From: Ptiloglossa arizonensis
Taxonomy: Eukaryota > Arthropoda > Insecta > Hymenoptera > Colletidae
Direction: 5' to 3'
Assembly: GCF_051014685.1 (NCBI RefSeq)
Contig: NW_027478534.1
Location: 434,001 to 498,000, forward strand
DNA length: 64,000 nucleotides
In this document: one piece after another, positions 25,401-40,700 of the stretch
How the letters are laid out: the number at the start of each line of letters is the position of its first letter
Position numbering within the stretch: position 1 is the first letter of the stretch
Notes under the pieces: model-generated
Databases searched by the model: none
The model's input: the letters and a program-made list of their open reading frames with translations, nothing else
Told to the model about the DNA's origin: nothing
Made by a program: the position numbers and the translations under genes

Positions 25401-28400
25401 CGAACGGATTGACCAATCCGCAAAATTTCTGTTGCATCTGAATGTAGAAACTCGCCCGATTACAACGGTATGCGTACTTTTCCCCTAGGCCGTTCTAGTT
25501 ATTCGTTTCGAGCATCAGAACTGCGAAAATTTTGAGTTTCTCAAACGTTTCTTACCTCCAAACTGCCATATCTCGCGAACGGATTGACCAATCCGCAAAA
25601 TTTCTGTTGCATCTGAATGTAGAAACTCGCCCGATTACAACGGTAAGTGTACTTTTCCCCTAGGCCGTTCTAGTTATTCGTATCGAGCATCAGAACTGCG
25701 AAAATTTTGAGTTTCTCAAACGTTTCTTACCTCCAAACTGCCATATCTCGCGAACGGATTGACCAATCCGCAAAATTTCTGTTGCATCTGAATGTAGAAA
25801 CTCGCCCGATTACAACGGTAAGTGTACTTTTCCCCTAGGCCGTTCTAGTTATTCGTATCGAGCATCAGAACTGCGAAAATTTTGAGTTTCTCATGCATTT
25901 CTTACCTCCAAACTGCCATATCTCGCGAACGGATTGACCAATCCGCAAAATTTCTGTTGCATCTGAATGTAGAAACTCGCCCAATTACAACGTTATGTGT
26001 ACTTTTCCCCTAGGCCGTTCTGGTTATTCGTTTCGAGCATCAGAACTGCTAAAATTTTGAGTTTCTCATGCATTTCTTACCTCCAAACTGCCATATCTCG
26101 CGAACGGATTGACCAATCCGCAAAATTTCTGTTGCATCTGAAAGTAGAAACTCGCCCGATTACAACGGTATGCGTACTTTTCCCCTAGGCCGTTCTAGTT
26201 ATTCGTTTCGAGCATCAGAACTGCGAAAATTTTGAGTTTCTCAAACGTTTCTTACCTCCAAACTGCCATATCTCGCGAACGGATTGACCAATCCGCAAAA
26301 TTTCTGTTGCATCTGAATGTAGAAACTCGCCCGATTACAACGGTAAGTGTACTTTTCCCCTAGGCCGTTCTAGTTATTCGTATCGAGCATCAGAACTGCG
26401 AAAATTTTGAGTTTCTCAAACGTTTCTTACCTCCAAACTGCCATATCTCGCGAACGGATTGACCAATCCGCAAAATTTCTGTTGCATCTGAATGTAGAAA
26501 CTCGCCCGATTACAACGGTATTTGTACTTTTCCCCTAGGCCGTTCTGGTTATTCGTTTGCAGCATCAGAACTGCGAAAATTTTGAGTTTCTCATGCATTT
26601 CTTACCTCCAAACTGCCATATCTCGCGAACGGAATGACCAATCCGCAAAACTTCTGTTGCATCTGAAAGTAGAAACCCGCCCGATTACAACAGTATGCGT
26701 ACTTTTCCCGTAGGCCGTTCTAGTTATTCGTTTCGAGCATCAGAAATGTGAAAATTTTGAGTTGCTCAAGCGTTTCAAACCTCCAAACTGCAATATCTCG
26801 CGAACGGATTGACCAATCCGCAAAATTTCTGTTGCATCTGAAAGTAGAAACTCGCCCGATTACAACGGTAGGTGTACTTTTCCCCTAGGCCGTTCTAGTT
26901 AATCGTATCGAGCATCAGAACTGCGAAAATTTTGAGTTTCTCAAACGTTTGTTACCTCCAAACTACCATATCTCGCGAACGGATTGACCAATCCGCAAAA
27001 TTTTTGATGCATCTGAAAGTAGAAACTCGCCCGATTACAACGGTATGTGTACTTTTCCCCTAGGCCGTTCTATTTATTCGTATCGATCATCAGAACTGCG
27101 AAAATTTTGAGTTTCTCAAACGTTTCTTACCTCCAAACTGCCATATCTCGCGAACGGATTGAGCAATCTGCAAAATTTCTGTTGCATCTGAATGTAGAAA
27201 CTCGCCCGATTACAACGGTATGCGTACTTTTCCCCTAGGCCGTTCTGGTTACTCGTTTCGAGCATCAGAACTGCGAAAATTTTGAGTTTCTCAAACGTTT
27301 CTTACCTCCAAACTGCCATATCTCGCGAACGGATTGACCAATCCGCAAAACTTCTGTTGCATCTGAAAGTAGAAACCCGCCCGATTACAACGGTATGCGT
27401 ACTTTTCCCGTAGGCCGTTCTAGTTATTCGTTTCGAGCATCAGAAATGTGAAAATTTTGAGTTGCTCAAACGTTTCTTACCTCCAAACTGCCATATCTCG
27501 CGAACGGATTGACCAATCCGCAAAATTTCTGTTGCATCTGAATGTAGAAACTCGCCCGATTACAACGGTAAGTGTACTTTTCCCCTAGGCCGTTCTAGTT
27601 ATTCGTATCGAGCATCAGAACTGCGAAAATTTTGAGTTTCTCAAACGTTTCTTACCTCCAAACTGCCATATCTCGCGAACGGATTGACCAATCCGCAAAA
27701 TTTCTGTTGCATCTGAAAGTAGAAACTCGCCCGATTACAACGGTAGGTGTACTTTTCCCCTATGCCGTTCCAGTTATTCGTTTCGAGCATCGGTACTGCG
27801 AAAATTTTGAGTTTCTCATCCGTTTCTTACCTCCAAACTGCCATAACTCGCGAACGGATTGACCAATCCGCAAAATTTCTGTTGCATCTGAATGTAGAAA
27901 CTCGCCCGATTACAACGGTAAGTGTACTTTTCCCCTAGGCCGTTCTAGTTATTCGTATCGAGCATCAGAACTGCGAAAATTTTGAGTTTCTCAAACGTTT
28001 CTTACCTCCAAACTGCCATATCTCGCGAACGGATTGACCAATCCGCAAAATTTCTGTTGCATCTGAATGTAGAAACTCGCCCGATTACAACGGTATGCGT
28101 ACTTTTCCCCTAGGCCGTTCTAGTTATTCGTTTCGAGCATCAGAACTGCGAAAATTTTGAGTTTCTCAAACGTTTCTTACCTCCAAACTGCCATATCTCG
28201 CGAACGGATTGACCAATCCGCAAAATTTCTGTTGCATCTGAATGTAGAAACTCGCCCGATTACAACGGTAAGTGTACTTTTCCCCTAGGCCGTTCTAGTT
28301 ATTCGTATCGAGCATCAGAACTGCGAAAATTTTGAGTTTCTCAAACGTTTCTTACCTCCAAACTGCCATATCTCGCGAACGGATTGACCAATCCGCAAAA

Positions 28401-31400
28401 TTTCTGTTGCATCTGAATGTAGAAACTCGCCCGATTACAACGGTAAGTGTACTTTTCCCCTAGGCCGTTCTAGTTATTCGTATCGAGCATCAGAACTGCG
28501 AAAATTTTGAGTTTCTCATGCATTTCTTACCTCCAAACTGCCATATCTCGCGAACGGATTGACCAATCCGCAAAATTTCTGTTGCATCTGAATGTAGAAA
28601 CTCGCCCAATTACAACGTTATGTGTACTTTTCCCCTAGGCCGTTCTGGTTATTCGTTTCGAGCATCAGAACTGCTAAAATTTTGAGTTTCTCATGCATTT
28701 CTTACCTCCAAACTGCCATATCTCGCGAACGGATTGACCAATCCGCAAAATTTCTGTTGCATCTGAAAGTAGAAACTCGCCCGATTACAACGGTATGCGT
28801 ACTTTTCCCCTAGGCCGTTCTAGTTATTCGTTTCGAGCATCAGAACTGCGAAAATTTTGAGTTTCTCAAACGTTTCTTACCTCCAAACTGCCATATCTCG
28901 CGAACGGATTGACCAATCCGCAAAATTTCTGTTGCATCTGAATGTAGAAACTCGCCCGATTACAACGGTAAGTGTACTTTTCCCCTAGGCCGTTCTAGTT
29001 ATTCGTATCGAGCATCAGAACTGCGAAAATTTTGAGTTTCTCAAACGTTTCTTACCTCCAAACTGCCATATCTCGCGAACGGATTGACCAATCCGCAAAA
29101 TTTCTGTTGCATCTGAATGTAGAAACTCGCCCGATTACAACGGTATTTGTACTTTTCCCCTAGGCCGTTCTGGTTATTCGTTTGCAGCATCAGAACTGCG
29201 AAAATTTTGAGTTTCTCATGCATTTCTTACCTCCAAACTGCCATATCTCGCGAACGGAATGACCAATCCGCAAAACTTCTGTTGCATCTGAAAGTAGAAA
29301 CCCGCCCGATTACAACAGTATGCGTACTTTTCCCGTAGGCCGTTCTAGTTATTCGTTTCGAGCATCAGAAATGTGAAAATTTTGAGTTGCTCAAGCGTTT
29401 CAAACCTCCAAACTGCAATATCTCGCGAACGGATTGACCAATCCGCAAAATTTCTGTTGCATCTGAAAGTAGAAACTCGCCCGATTACAACGGTAGGTGT
29501 ACTTTTCCCCTAGGCCGTTCTAGTTAATCGTATCGAGCATCAGAACTGCGAAAATTTTGAGTTTCTCAAACGTTTGTTACCTCCAAACTACCATATCTCG
29601 CGAACGGATTGACCAATCCGCAAAATTTTTGATGCATCTGAAAGTAGAAACTCGCCCGATTACAACGGTATGTGTACTTTTCCCCTAGGCCGTTCTATTT
29701 ATTCGTATCGATCATCAGAACTGCGAAAATTTTGAGTTTCTCAAACGTTTCTTACCTCCAAACTGCCATATCTCGCGAACGGATTGAGCAATCTGCAAAA
29801 TTTCTGTTGCATCTGAATGTAGAAACTCGCCCGATTACAACGGTATGCGTACTTTTCCCCTAGGCCGTTCTGGTTACTCGTTTCGAGCATCAGAACTGCG
29901 AAAATTTTGAGTTTCTCAAACGTTTCTTACCTCCAAACTGCCATATCTCGCGAACGGATTGACCAATCCGCAAAACTTCTGTTGCATCTGAAAGTAGAAA
30001 CCCGCCCGATTACAACGGTATGCGTACTTTTCCCGTAGGCCGTTCTAGTTATTCGTTTCGAGCATCAGAAATGTGAAAATTTTGAGTTGCTCAAGCGTTT
30101 CTAACCGCCAAACTGCGATAGCTCGCGAACGGATTGACCAATCCGCAAAATTTCTGTTGCATCTGAAAGTAGAAACTCGCCCGATTACAACGGTAGGTGT
30201 ACTTTTCCCCTATGCCGTTCCAGTTATTCGTTTCGAGCATCGGTACTGCGAAAATTTTGAGTTTCTCATCCGTTTCTTACCTCCAAACTGCCATAACTCG
30301 CGAACGGATTGACCAATCCGCAAAATTTCTGTTGAATCTGAAAGTAGAAACTCGCCCGATTACAACGGTATGCGCACTTTTCCCCTAGGCCGCTCTAGTT
30401 ATTCGTTTCGAGCATCAGAACTGCGAAAATTTTGAGTTTCTCAAGCGTTTCTTACCTCCAAATTGCCATATCTCGCGAACGGATTGACCAATCCGCAAAA
30501 TTTCTGTTGCATCTGAAAGTAGAAACTCGCCCGATCACAACGGTATGAGTACTTTTCCCCTAGGCTGTTCTAGTTATCCGTTTCGAGCATCAGAACTGCG
30601 AAAATTTTGAGTTTCTCATGCATTTCTTACCTCCAAACTGCCATATCTCGCGAACGGATTGACCAATCCGCAAAATTTCTGTTGCATCTGAATGTAGAAA
30701 CTCGCCCGATTACAACGTTATGTGTACTTTTCCCCTAGGCCGTTCTGGTTATTCGTTTCGAGCATCAGAACTGCGAAAATTTTGAGTTTCTCATGCATTT
30801 CTTACCTCCAAACTGCCATATCTCGCGAACGGATTGACCAATCCGCAAAATTTCTGTTGCATTAGAATGTAGAAACTCGCCCGATTACAACGGTATGCGT
30901 ACTCTTCCCCTAGGCCGTTCTGATTATTCGTTTCGAGCATCAGAACAGCGAAAATTTTGAGTTTCTCAAGCGTTTCTCACCTCCAAACTGCCATATCTCG
31001 CGAACGGATTGACCAATCCGCAAAATTTCTGTTGCATCTGAAAGTAGATACTCGCCCGATTACAACGGTATGCGTACTTTTCCCCTAGGCCGTTCTAGTT
31101 ATGCTTGTCGAGCATCAGAACTGCGAAAATTTTGAGTTTCCCAAGCGTTTCTTACCTCCAAACTGCCATATCTCGCGAACGGATCGACCAATCCGCAAAA
31201 TTTCTGTTGCATCTGAAAGTAGAAACTCGCCCGATTACAACTGTATGCATACTTTTCCCCTAGGCCGTTCCAGTTATTCGTTTCGAGCATCGGTACTGCG
31301 AAAATTTTGAGTTTCTCATCCGTTTCTTACCTCCAAACTGCCATAACTCGCGAACGGATTGACCAATCCGCAAAATTTCTGTTGCATCTGAAAGTAGAAA

Positions 31401-34400
31401 CTCGCCCGATTACAACGGTATGCGCACTTTTCCCCTAGGCCGTTCTAGTTATTCGTTTCGAGCATCAGAACTGCGAAAATTTTGAGTTTCTCAAGCGTTT
31501 CTTACCTCCAAACTGTCATATCTCGCGAACGGATTGACCAATCCGCAAAATTTCTGTTGCATCTGAAAGTAGAAACTCGCCCGATCACAACGGTATGCGT
31601 ACTTTTCCCCTAGGCTGTTCTAGTTATCCGTTTCGAGCATCAGAACTGCGAAAATTTTGAGTTTCTCATGCATTTCTTACCTCCAAACTGCCATATCTAG
31701 CGAACGGATTGACCAATCCGCAAAATTTCTGTTGCATCTGAATGTAGAAACTCGCCCAATTACAACGTTATGTGTACTTTTCCCCTAGGCCGTTCTGGTT
31801 ATTCGTTTCGAGCATCAGAACTGCTAAAATTTTGAGTTTCTCATGCATTTCTTACCTCCAAACTGCCATATCTCGCGAACGGATTGACCAATCCGCAAAA
31901 TTTCTGTTGCATCTGAAAGTAGAAACTCGCCCGATTACAACGGTATGCGTACTTTTCCCCTAGGCCGTTCTAGTTATTCGTTTCGAGCATCAGAACTGCG
32001 AAAATTTTGAGTTTCTCAAACGTTTCTTACCTCCAAACAGCCATATCTCGCGAACGGATTGACCAATCCGCAAAATTTCTGTTGCATCTGAATGTAGAAA
32101 CTCGCCCGATTACAACGGTAAGTGTACTTTTCCCCTAGGCCGTTCTAGTTATTCGTATCGAGCATCAGAACTGCGAAAATTTTGAGTTTCTCAAACGTTT
32201 CTTACCTCCAAACTGCCATATCTCGCGAACGGATTGACCAATCCGCAAAATTTCTGTTGCATCTGAATGTAGAAACTCGCCCGATTACAACGGTATTTGT
32301 ACTTTTCCCCTAGGCCGTTCTAGTTATTCGTTTCGAGCATCAGAACTGCGAAAATTTTGAGTTTCTCAAACGTTTCTTACCTCCAAACTGCCATATCTCG
32401 CGAACGGATTGACCAATCCGCAAAATTTCTGTTGCATCTGAATGTAGAAACTCGCCCGATTACAACGGTAAGTGTACTTTTCCCCTAGGCCGTTCTAGTT
32501 ATTCGTATCGAGCATCAGAACTGCGAAAATTTTGAGTTTCTCAAACGTTTCTTACCTCCAAACTGCCATATCTCGCGAACGGATTGACCAATCCGCAAAA
32601 TTTCTGTTGCATCTGAATGTAGAAACTCGCCCGATTACAACGGTAAGTGTACTTTTCCCCTAGGCCGTTCTAGTTATTCGTATCGAGCATCAGAACTGCG
32701 AAAATTTTGAGTTTCTCATGCATTTCTTACCTCCAAACTGCCATATCTCGCGAACGGATTGACCAATCCGCAAAATTTCTGTTGCATCTGAATGTAGAAA
32801 CTCGCCCAATTACAACGTTATGTGTACTTTTCCCCTAGGCCGTTCTGGTTATTCGTTTCGAGCATCAGAACTGCTAAAATTTTGAGTTTCTCATGCATTT
32901 CTTACCTCCAAACTGCCATATCTCGCGAACGGATTGACCAATCCGCAAAATTTCTGTTGCATCTGAAAGTAGAAACTCGCCCGATTACAACGGTATGCGT
33001 ACTTTTCCCCTAGGCCGTTCTAGTTATTCGTTTCGAGCATCAGAACTGCGAAAATTTTGAGTTTCTCAAACGTTTCTTACCTCCAAACTGCCATATCTCG
33101 CGAACGGATTGACCAATCCGCAAAATTTCTGTTGCATCTGAATGTAGAAACTCGCCCGATTACAACGGTAAGTGTACTTTTCCCCTAGGCCGTTCTAGTT
33201 ATTCGTATCGAGCATCAGAACTGCGAAAATTTTGAGTTTCTCAAACGTTTCTTACCTCCAAACTGCCATATCTCGCGAACGGATTGACCAATCCGCAAAA
33301 TTTCTGTTGCATCTGAATGTAGAAACTCGCCCGATTACAACGGTATTTGTACTTTTCCCCTAGGCCGTTCTGGTTATTCGTTTGCAGCATCAGAACTGCG
33401 AAAATTTTGAGTTTCTCATGCATTTCTTACCTCCAAACTGCCATATCTCGCGAACGGAATGACCAATCCGCAAAACTTCTGTTGCATCTGAAAGTAGAAA
33501 CCCGCCCGATTACAACGGTATGCGTACTTTTCCCGTAGGCCGTTCTAGTTATTCGTTTCGAGCATCAGAAATGTGAAAATTTTGAGTTGCTCAAGCGTTT
33601 CTAACCTCCAAACTGCAATATCTCGCGAACGGATTGACCAATCCGCAAAATTTCTGTTGCATCTGAAAGTAGAAACTCGCCCGATTACAACGGTAGGTGT
33701 ACTTTTCCCCTAGGCCGTTCTAGTTAATCGTATCGAGCATCAGAACTGCGAAAATTTTGAGTTTCTCAAACGTTTGTTACCTCCAAACTACCATATCTCG
33801 CGAACGGATTGACCAATCCGCAAAATTTTTGATGCATCTGAAAGTAGAAACTCGCCCGATTACAACGGTATGTGTACTTTTCCCCTAGGCCGTTCTATTT
33901 ATTCGTATCGATCATCAGAACTGCGAAAATTTTGAGTTTCTCAAACGTTTCTTACCTCCAAACTGCCATATCTCGCGAACGGATTGAGCAATCTGCAAAA
34001 TTTCTGTTGCATCTGAATGTAGAAACTCGCCCGATTACAACGGTATGCGTACTTTTCCCCTAGGCCGTTCTGGTTACTCGTTTCGAGCATCAGAACTGCG
34101 AAAATTTTGAGTTTCTCAAACGTTTCTTACCTCCAAACTGCCATATCTCGCGAACGGATTGACCAATCCGCAAAACTTCTGTTGCATCTGAAAGTAGAAA
34201 CCCGCCCGATTACAACGGTATGCGTACTTTTCCCGTAGGCCGTTCTTGTTATTCGTTTCGAGCATCAGAAATGTGAAAATTTTGAGTTGCTCAAGCGTTT
34301 CTAACCGCCAAACTGCGATAGCTCGCGAACGGATTGACCAATCCGCAAAATTTCTGTTGCATCTGAAAGTAGAAACTCGCCCGATTACAACGGTAGGTGT

Positions 34401-37400
34401 ACTTTTCCCCTATGCCGTTCCAGTTATTCGTTTCGAGCATCGGTACTGCGAAAATTTTGAGTTTCTCATCCGTTTCTTACCTCCAAACTGCCATAACTCG
34501 CGAACGGATTGACCAATCCGCAAAATTTCTGTTGAATCTGAAAGTAGAAACTCGCCCGATTACAACGGTATGCGCACTTTTCCCCTAGGCCGTTCTAGTT
34601 ATTCGTTTCGAGCATCAGAACTGCGAAAATTTTGAGTTTCTCAAGCGTTTCTTACCTCCAAATTGCCATATCTCGCGAACGGATTGACCAATCCGCAAAA
34701 TTTCTGTTGCATCTGAAAGTAGAAACTCGCCCGATCACAACGGTATGAGTACTTTTCCCCTAGGCTGTTCTAGTTATCCGTTTCGAGCATCAGAACTGCG
34801 AAAATTTTGAGTTTCTCATGCATTTCTTACCTCCAAACTGCCATATCTCGCGAACGGATTGACCAATCCGCAAAATTTCTGTTGCATCTGAATGTAGAAA
34901 CTCGCCCGATTACAACGTTATGTGTACTTTTCCCCTAGGCCGTTCTGGTTATTCGTTTCGAGCATCAGAACTGCGAAAATTTTGAGTTTCTCATGCATTT
35001 CTTACCTCCAAACTGCCATATCTCGCGAACGGATTGACCAATCCGCAAAATTTCTGTTGCATTAGAATGTAGAAACTCGCCCGATTACAACGGTATGCGT
35101 ACTCTTCCCCTAGGCCGTTCTGATTATTCGTTTCGAGCATCAGAACAGCGAAAATTTTGAGTTTCTCAAGCGTTTCTCACCTCCAAACTGCCATATCTCG
35201 CGAACGGATTGACCAATCCGCAAAATTTCTGTTGCATCTGAAAGTAGATACTCGCCCGATTACAACGGTATGCGTACTTTTCCCCTAGGCCGTTCTAGTT
35301 ATGCTTGTCGAGCATCAGAACTGCGAAAATTTTGAGTTTCCCAAGCGTTTCTTACCTCCAAACTGCCATATCTCGCGAACGGATCGACCAATCCGCAAAA
35401 TTTCTGTTGCATCTGAAAGTAGAAACTCGCCCGATTACAACTGTATGCATACTTTTCCCCTAGGCCGTTCTAGTTATTCGTTTCGAGCATCAGAACTGCG
35501 AAAATTTTGAGTTTCTCAAGCGTTTCTTACCTCCAAACTACCATATCTCGCGAACGGATTGACCAATCCGCAAAATTTCTGTTGCCTCTGAAAGTAGAAA
35601 CTCGCCCGATTACAACGGTATGCGTACTTTTCCCCTAGGCCGTTCTAGTTATCCGTTTCGAGCATCAGAACTGCGAAAATTTTGAGTTTCTCAAACGTTG
35701 GTTACCTCCAAACTGCCATATCTCGCGAACGGATTGACCAATCCGCAAAACTTCTGTTGCATCTGAAAGTAGAAACCCGCTCGATTACAACGGTATGCGT
35801 ACTTTTCCCGTAGGCCGTTCTAGTTATTCGTTTCGAGCATCAGAAATGTGAAAATTTTGAGTTGCTCAAGCGTTTCTAACCTCCAAACTGCGATATCTCG
35901 CGAACGGATTGACCAATCCGCAAAATTTCTGTTGCATCTGAAAGTAGAAACTCGCCCGATTACAACGGCAGGTGTACTTTTCCCCTAGGCCGTTCCAGTT
36001 ATTCGTTTCGAGCATCGGTACTGCGAAAATTTAGAGTTTCTCATCCGTTTCTTACCTCCAAACTGCCATAACTCGCGAACGGATTGACCAATCCGCAAAA
36101 TTTCTGTTGCATCTGAAAGTAGAAACTCGCCCGATTACAACGGTATGCGCACTTTTCCCCTAGGCCGTTCTAGTTAATCGTATCGAGCATCAGAACTGCG
36201 AAAATTTTGAGTTTCTCAAACGTTTGTTACCTCCAAACTACCATATCTCGCGAACGGATTGACCAATCCGCAAAATTTTTGATGCATCTGAAAGTAGAAA
36301 CTCGCCCGATTACAACGGTATGTGTACTTTTCCCCTAGGCCGTTCTATTTATTCGTATCGATCATCAGAACTGCGAAAATTTTGAGTTTCTCAAACGTTT
36401 CTTACCTCCAAACTGCCATATCTCGCGAACGGATTGAGCAATCTGCAAAATTTCTGTTGCATCTGAATGTAGAAACTCGCCCGATTACAACGGTATGCGT
36501 ACTTTTCCCCTAGGCCGTTCTGGTTACTCGTTTCGAGCATCAGAACTGCGAAAATTTTGAGTTTCTCAAACGTTTCTTACCTCCAAACTGCCATATCTCG
36601 CGAACGGATTGACCAATCCGCAAAACTTCTGTTGCATCTGAAAGTAGAAACCCGCCCGATTACAACGGTATGCGTACTTTTCCCGTAGGCCGTTCTAGTT
36701 ATTCGTTTCGAGCATCAGAAATGTGAAAATTTTGAGTTGCACAAGCGTTTCTAACCGCCAAACTGCGATAGCTCGCGAACGGATTGACCAATCCGCAAAA
36801 TTTCTGTTGCATCTGAAAGTAGAAACTCGCCCGATTACAACGGTAGGTGTACTTTTCCCCTATGCCGTTCCAGTTATTCGTTTCGAGCATCGGTACTGCG
36901 AAAATTTTGAGTTTCTCATCCGTTTCTTACCTCCAAACTGCCATAACTCGCGAACGGATTGACCAATCCGCAAAATTTCTGTTGAATCTGAAAGTAGAAA
37001 CTCGCCCGATTACAACGGTATGCGCACTTTTCCCCTAGGCCGTTCTAGTTATTCGTTTCGAGCATCAGAACTGCGAAAATTTTGAGTTTCTCAAGCGTTT
37101 CTTACCTCCAAATTGCCATATCTCGCGAACGGATTGACCAATCCGCAAAATTTCTGTTGCATCTGAAAGTAGAAACTCGCCCGATCACAACGGTATGAGT
37201 ACTTTTCCCCTAGGCTGTTCTAGTTATCCGTTTCGAGCATCAGAACTGCGAAAATTTTGAGTTTCTCATGCATTTCTTACCTCCAAACTGCCATATCTCG
37301 CGAACGGATTGACCAATCCGCAAAATTTCTGTTGCATCTGAATGTAGAAACTCGCCCGATTACAACGTTATGTGTACTTTTCCCCTAGGCCGTTCTGGTT

Positions 37401-37750
37401 ATTCGTTTCGAGCATCAGAACTGCGAAAATTTTGAGTTTCTCATGCATTTCTTACCTCCAAACTGCCATATCTCGCGAACGGATTGACCAATCCGCAAAA
37501 TTTCTGTTGCATTAGAATGTAGAAACTCGCCCGATTACAACGGTATGCGTACTCTTCCCCTAGGCCGTTCTGATTATTCGTTTCGAGCATCAGGACAGCG
37601 AAAATTTTGAGTTTCTCAAGCGTTTCTCACCTCCAAACTGCCATATCTCGCGAACGGATTGACCAATCCGCAAAATTTCTGTTGCATCTGAAAGTAGATA
37701 CTCGCCCGATTACAACGGTATGCGTACTTTTCCCCTAGGCCGTTCCAGTT
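22497..37750 (+). repeat. Satellite zone built of 14-mer (2,450 bp) units and variants
   Basis: The rare variant GTTCTATTTATTCGTATCGA occurs near 24617, 27067, 29692, 33892 and 36342, giving spacings of 2,450, 2,625, 4,200 and 2,450 bp (14, 15, 24 and 14 monomers). Other variants keep the same spacing, for example TTCGTTTGCAGCATC near 24106, 26556, 29181 and 33381. Blocks of about 3.4 kb at 27846-31270 and 32046-35470 align at 4,200 bp. This is a higher-order repeat whose copies changed length by whole monomers. No gene is seen. Confidence 0.8.
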
Positions 37751-40700
37751 ATGCTTGTCGAGCATCAGAACTGCGAAAATTTTGAGTTTCCCAAGCGTTT
37801 CTTACCTCCAAACTGCCATATCTCGCGAACGGATCGACCAATCCGCAAAATTTCTGTTGCATCTGAAAGTAGAAACTCGCCCGATTACAACTGTATGCAT
37901 ACTTTTCCCCTAGACCGTTCTAGTTATTCGTTTCGAGCATCAGAACTGCGAAAATTTTGAGTTTCTCAAACGTTTCTTACCTCCAAACTGCCATATCTCG
38001 CGAACGGATTGACCAATCCGCAAAATTTCTGTTGCATCTGAATGTAGAAACTCGCCCGATTACAACGGTATGTGTACTTTACCACTAGGCCGTTCTGGTT
38101 ATTCGTTTCGAGCATCAGAACTGCGAAAATTTTGAGTTTCTCAAGCGTTTCTTACCTCCAAACTACCATATCTCGCGAACGGATTGACCAATCCGCAAAA
38201 TTTCAGTTGCCTCTGAAAGTAGAAACTCGCCCGATTACAACGGTATGCGTACTTTTCCCCTAGGCCGTTCTAGTTATCCGTTTCGAGCATCGGAACTGCG
38301 AAAATTTTGAGTTTCTCAAACGTTGGTTACCTCCAAACTGCCATATCTCGCGAACGGATTGACCAATCCGCAAAACTTCTGTTGCATCTGAAAGTAGAAA
38401 CCCGCTCGATTACAACGGTATGCGTACTTTTCCCGTAGGCCGTTCTAGTTATTCGTTTCGAGCATCAGAAATGTGAAAATTTTGAGTTGCTCAAGCGTTT
38501 CTAACCTCCAAACTGCGATATCTCGCGAACGGATTGACCAATCCGCAAAATTTCTGTTGCATCTGAAAGTAGAAACTCGCCCGATTACAACGGTAGGTGT
38601 ACTTTTCCCCTAGGCCGTTCCAGTTATTCGTTTCGAGCATCGGTACTGCGAAAATTTAGCGTTTCTCATCCGTTTCTTACCTCCAAACTGCCATAACTCG
38701 CGAACGGATTGACCAATCCGCAAAATTTCTGTTGCATCTGAAAGTAGAAACTCGCCCGATTACAACGGTATGCGCACTTTTCCCCTAGGCCGTTCTAGTT
38801 ATTCGTTTCGAGCATCAGATCTGCGAAAATTTTGAGTTTCTCAAGCGTTTCTCACCTCCAAACTGCCATATTTCGCGAACGGATTGACCAATCCGCAAAA
38901 TTTCTGTTGCATCTGAAAGTAGAAACTCGCCCGATCACAACGGTATGAGTACTTTTCCCGAAGGCTGTTCTAGTTATCCGTTTCGAGCATCAGAACTGCG
39001 AAAATTTTGAGTTTCTCATGCATTTCTTACCTCCAAACTGCCATATCTCGCGAACGGATTGACCAATCCGCAAAATTTCTGTTGCATCTGAATGTAGAAA
39101 CTCGCCCAATTACAACGTTATGTGTACTTTTCCCCTAGGCCGTTCTGGTTATTCGTTTCGAGCATCAGAACTGCGAAAATTTTGAGTTTCTCATGCATTT
39201 CTTACCTCCAAACTGCCATATCTCGCGAACGGATTGACCAATCCGCAAAATTTCTGTTGCATTAGAATGTAGAAACTCGCCCGATTACAACGGTATGCGT
39301 ACTCTTCCCCTAGGCCGTTCTAGTTATGCTTGTCGAGCATCAGAACTGCGAAAATTTTGAGTTTCCCAAGCGTTTCTTACCTCCAAACTGCCATATCTCG
39401 CGAACGGATTGACCAATCCGCAAAATTTCTGTTGCATCTGAAAGTAGATACTCGCCCGATTACAACGGTATGCGTACTTTTCCCCTAGGCCGTTCTAGTT
39501 ATGCTTGTCGAGCATCAGAACTGCGAAAATTTTGAGTTTCCCAAGCGTTTCTTACCTCCAAACTGCCATATCTCGCGAACGGATCGACCAATCCGCAAAA
39601 TTTCTGTTGCATCTGAAAGTAGAAACTCGCCCGATTACAACTGTATGCATACTTTTCCCCTAGGCCGTTCTAGTTATTCGTTTCGAGCATCAGAACAGCG
39701 AAAATTTTGAGTTTCTCAAGCGTTTCTCACCTCCAAACTGCCATATCTCGCGAACGGATTGACCAATCCGCAAAATTTCTGTTGCATCTGAAAGTAGATA
39801 CTCGCCCGATTACAACGGTATGCGTACTTTTCCCCTAGGCCGTTCTAGTTATGCTTGTCGAGCATCAGAACTGCGAAAATTTTGAGTTTCTCAAGCGTTT
39901 CTTACCTCCAAATTGCCATATCTCGCGAACGGATTGACCAATCCGCAAAATTTCTGTTGCATCTGAAAGTAGAAACTCGCCCGATCACAACGGTATGAGT
40001 ACTTTTCCCCTAGGCTGTTCTAGTTATCCGTTTCGAGCATCAGAACTGCGAAAATTTTGAGTTTCTCATGCATTTCTTACCTCCAAACTGCCATATCTCG
40101 CGAACGGATTGACCAATCCGCAAAATTTCTGTTGCATCTGAATGTAGAAACTCGCCCGATTACAACGTTATGTGTACTTTTCCCCTAGGCCGTTCTGGTT
40201 ATTCGTTTCGAGCATCAGAACTGCGAAAATTTTGAGTTTCTCATGCATTTCTTACCTCCAAACTGCCATATCTCGCGAACGGATTGACCAATCCACAAAA
40301 TTTCTGTTGCATTAGAATGTAGAAACTCGCCCGATTACAACGGTATGCGTACTCTTCCCCTAGGCCGTTCTGATTATTCGTTTCGAGCATCAGAACAGCG
40401 AAAATTTTGAGTTTCTCAAACGTTTCTTACCTCCAAACTGCCATATCTCGCGAACGGATTGACCAATCCGCAAAATTTCTGTTGCATCTGAATGTAGAAA
40501 CTCGCCCGATTACAACGGTATGTGTACTTTACCACTAGGCCGTTCTGGTTATTCGTTTCGAGCATCAGAACTGCGAAAATTTTGAGTTTCTCAAGCGTTT
40601 CTTACCTCCAAACTACCATATCTCGCGAACGGATTGACCAATCCGCAAAATTTCTGTTGCCTCTGAAAGTAGAAACTCGCCCGATTACAACGGTATGCGG

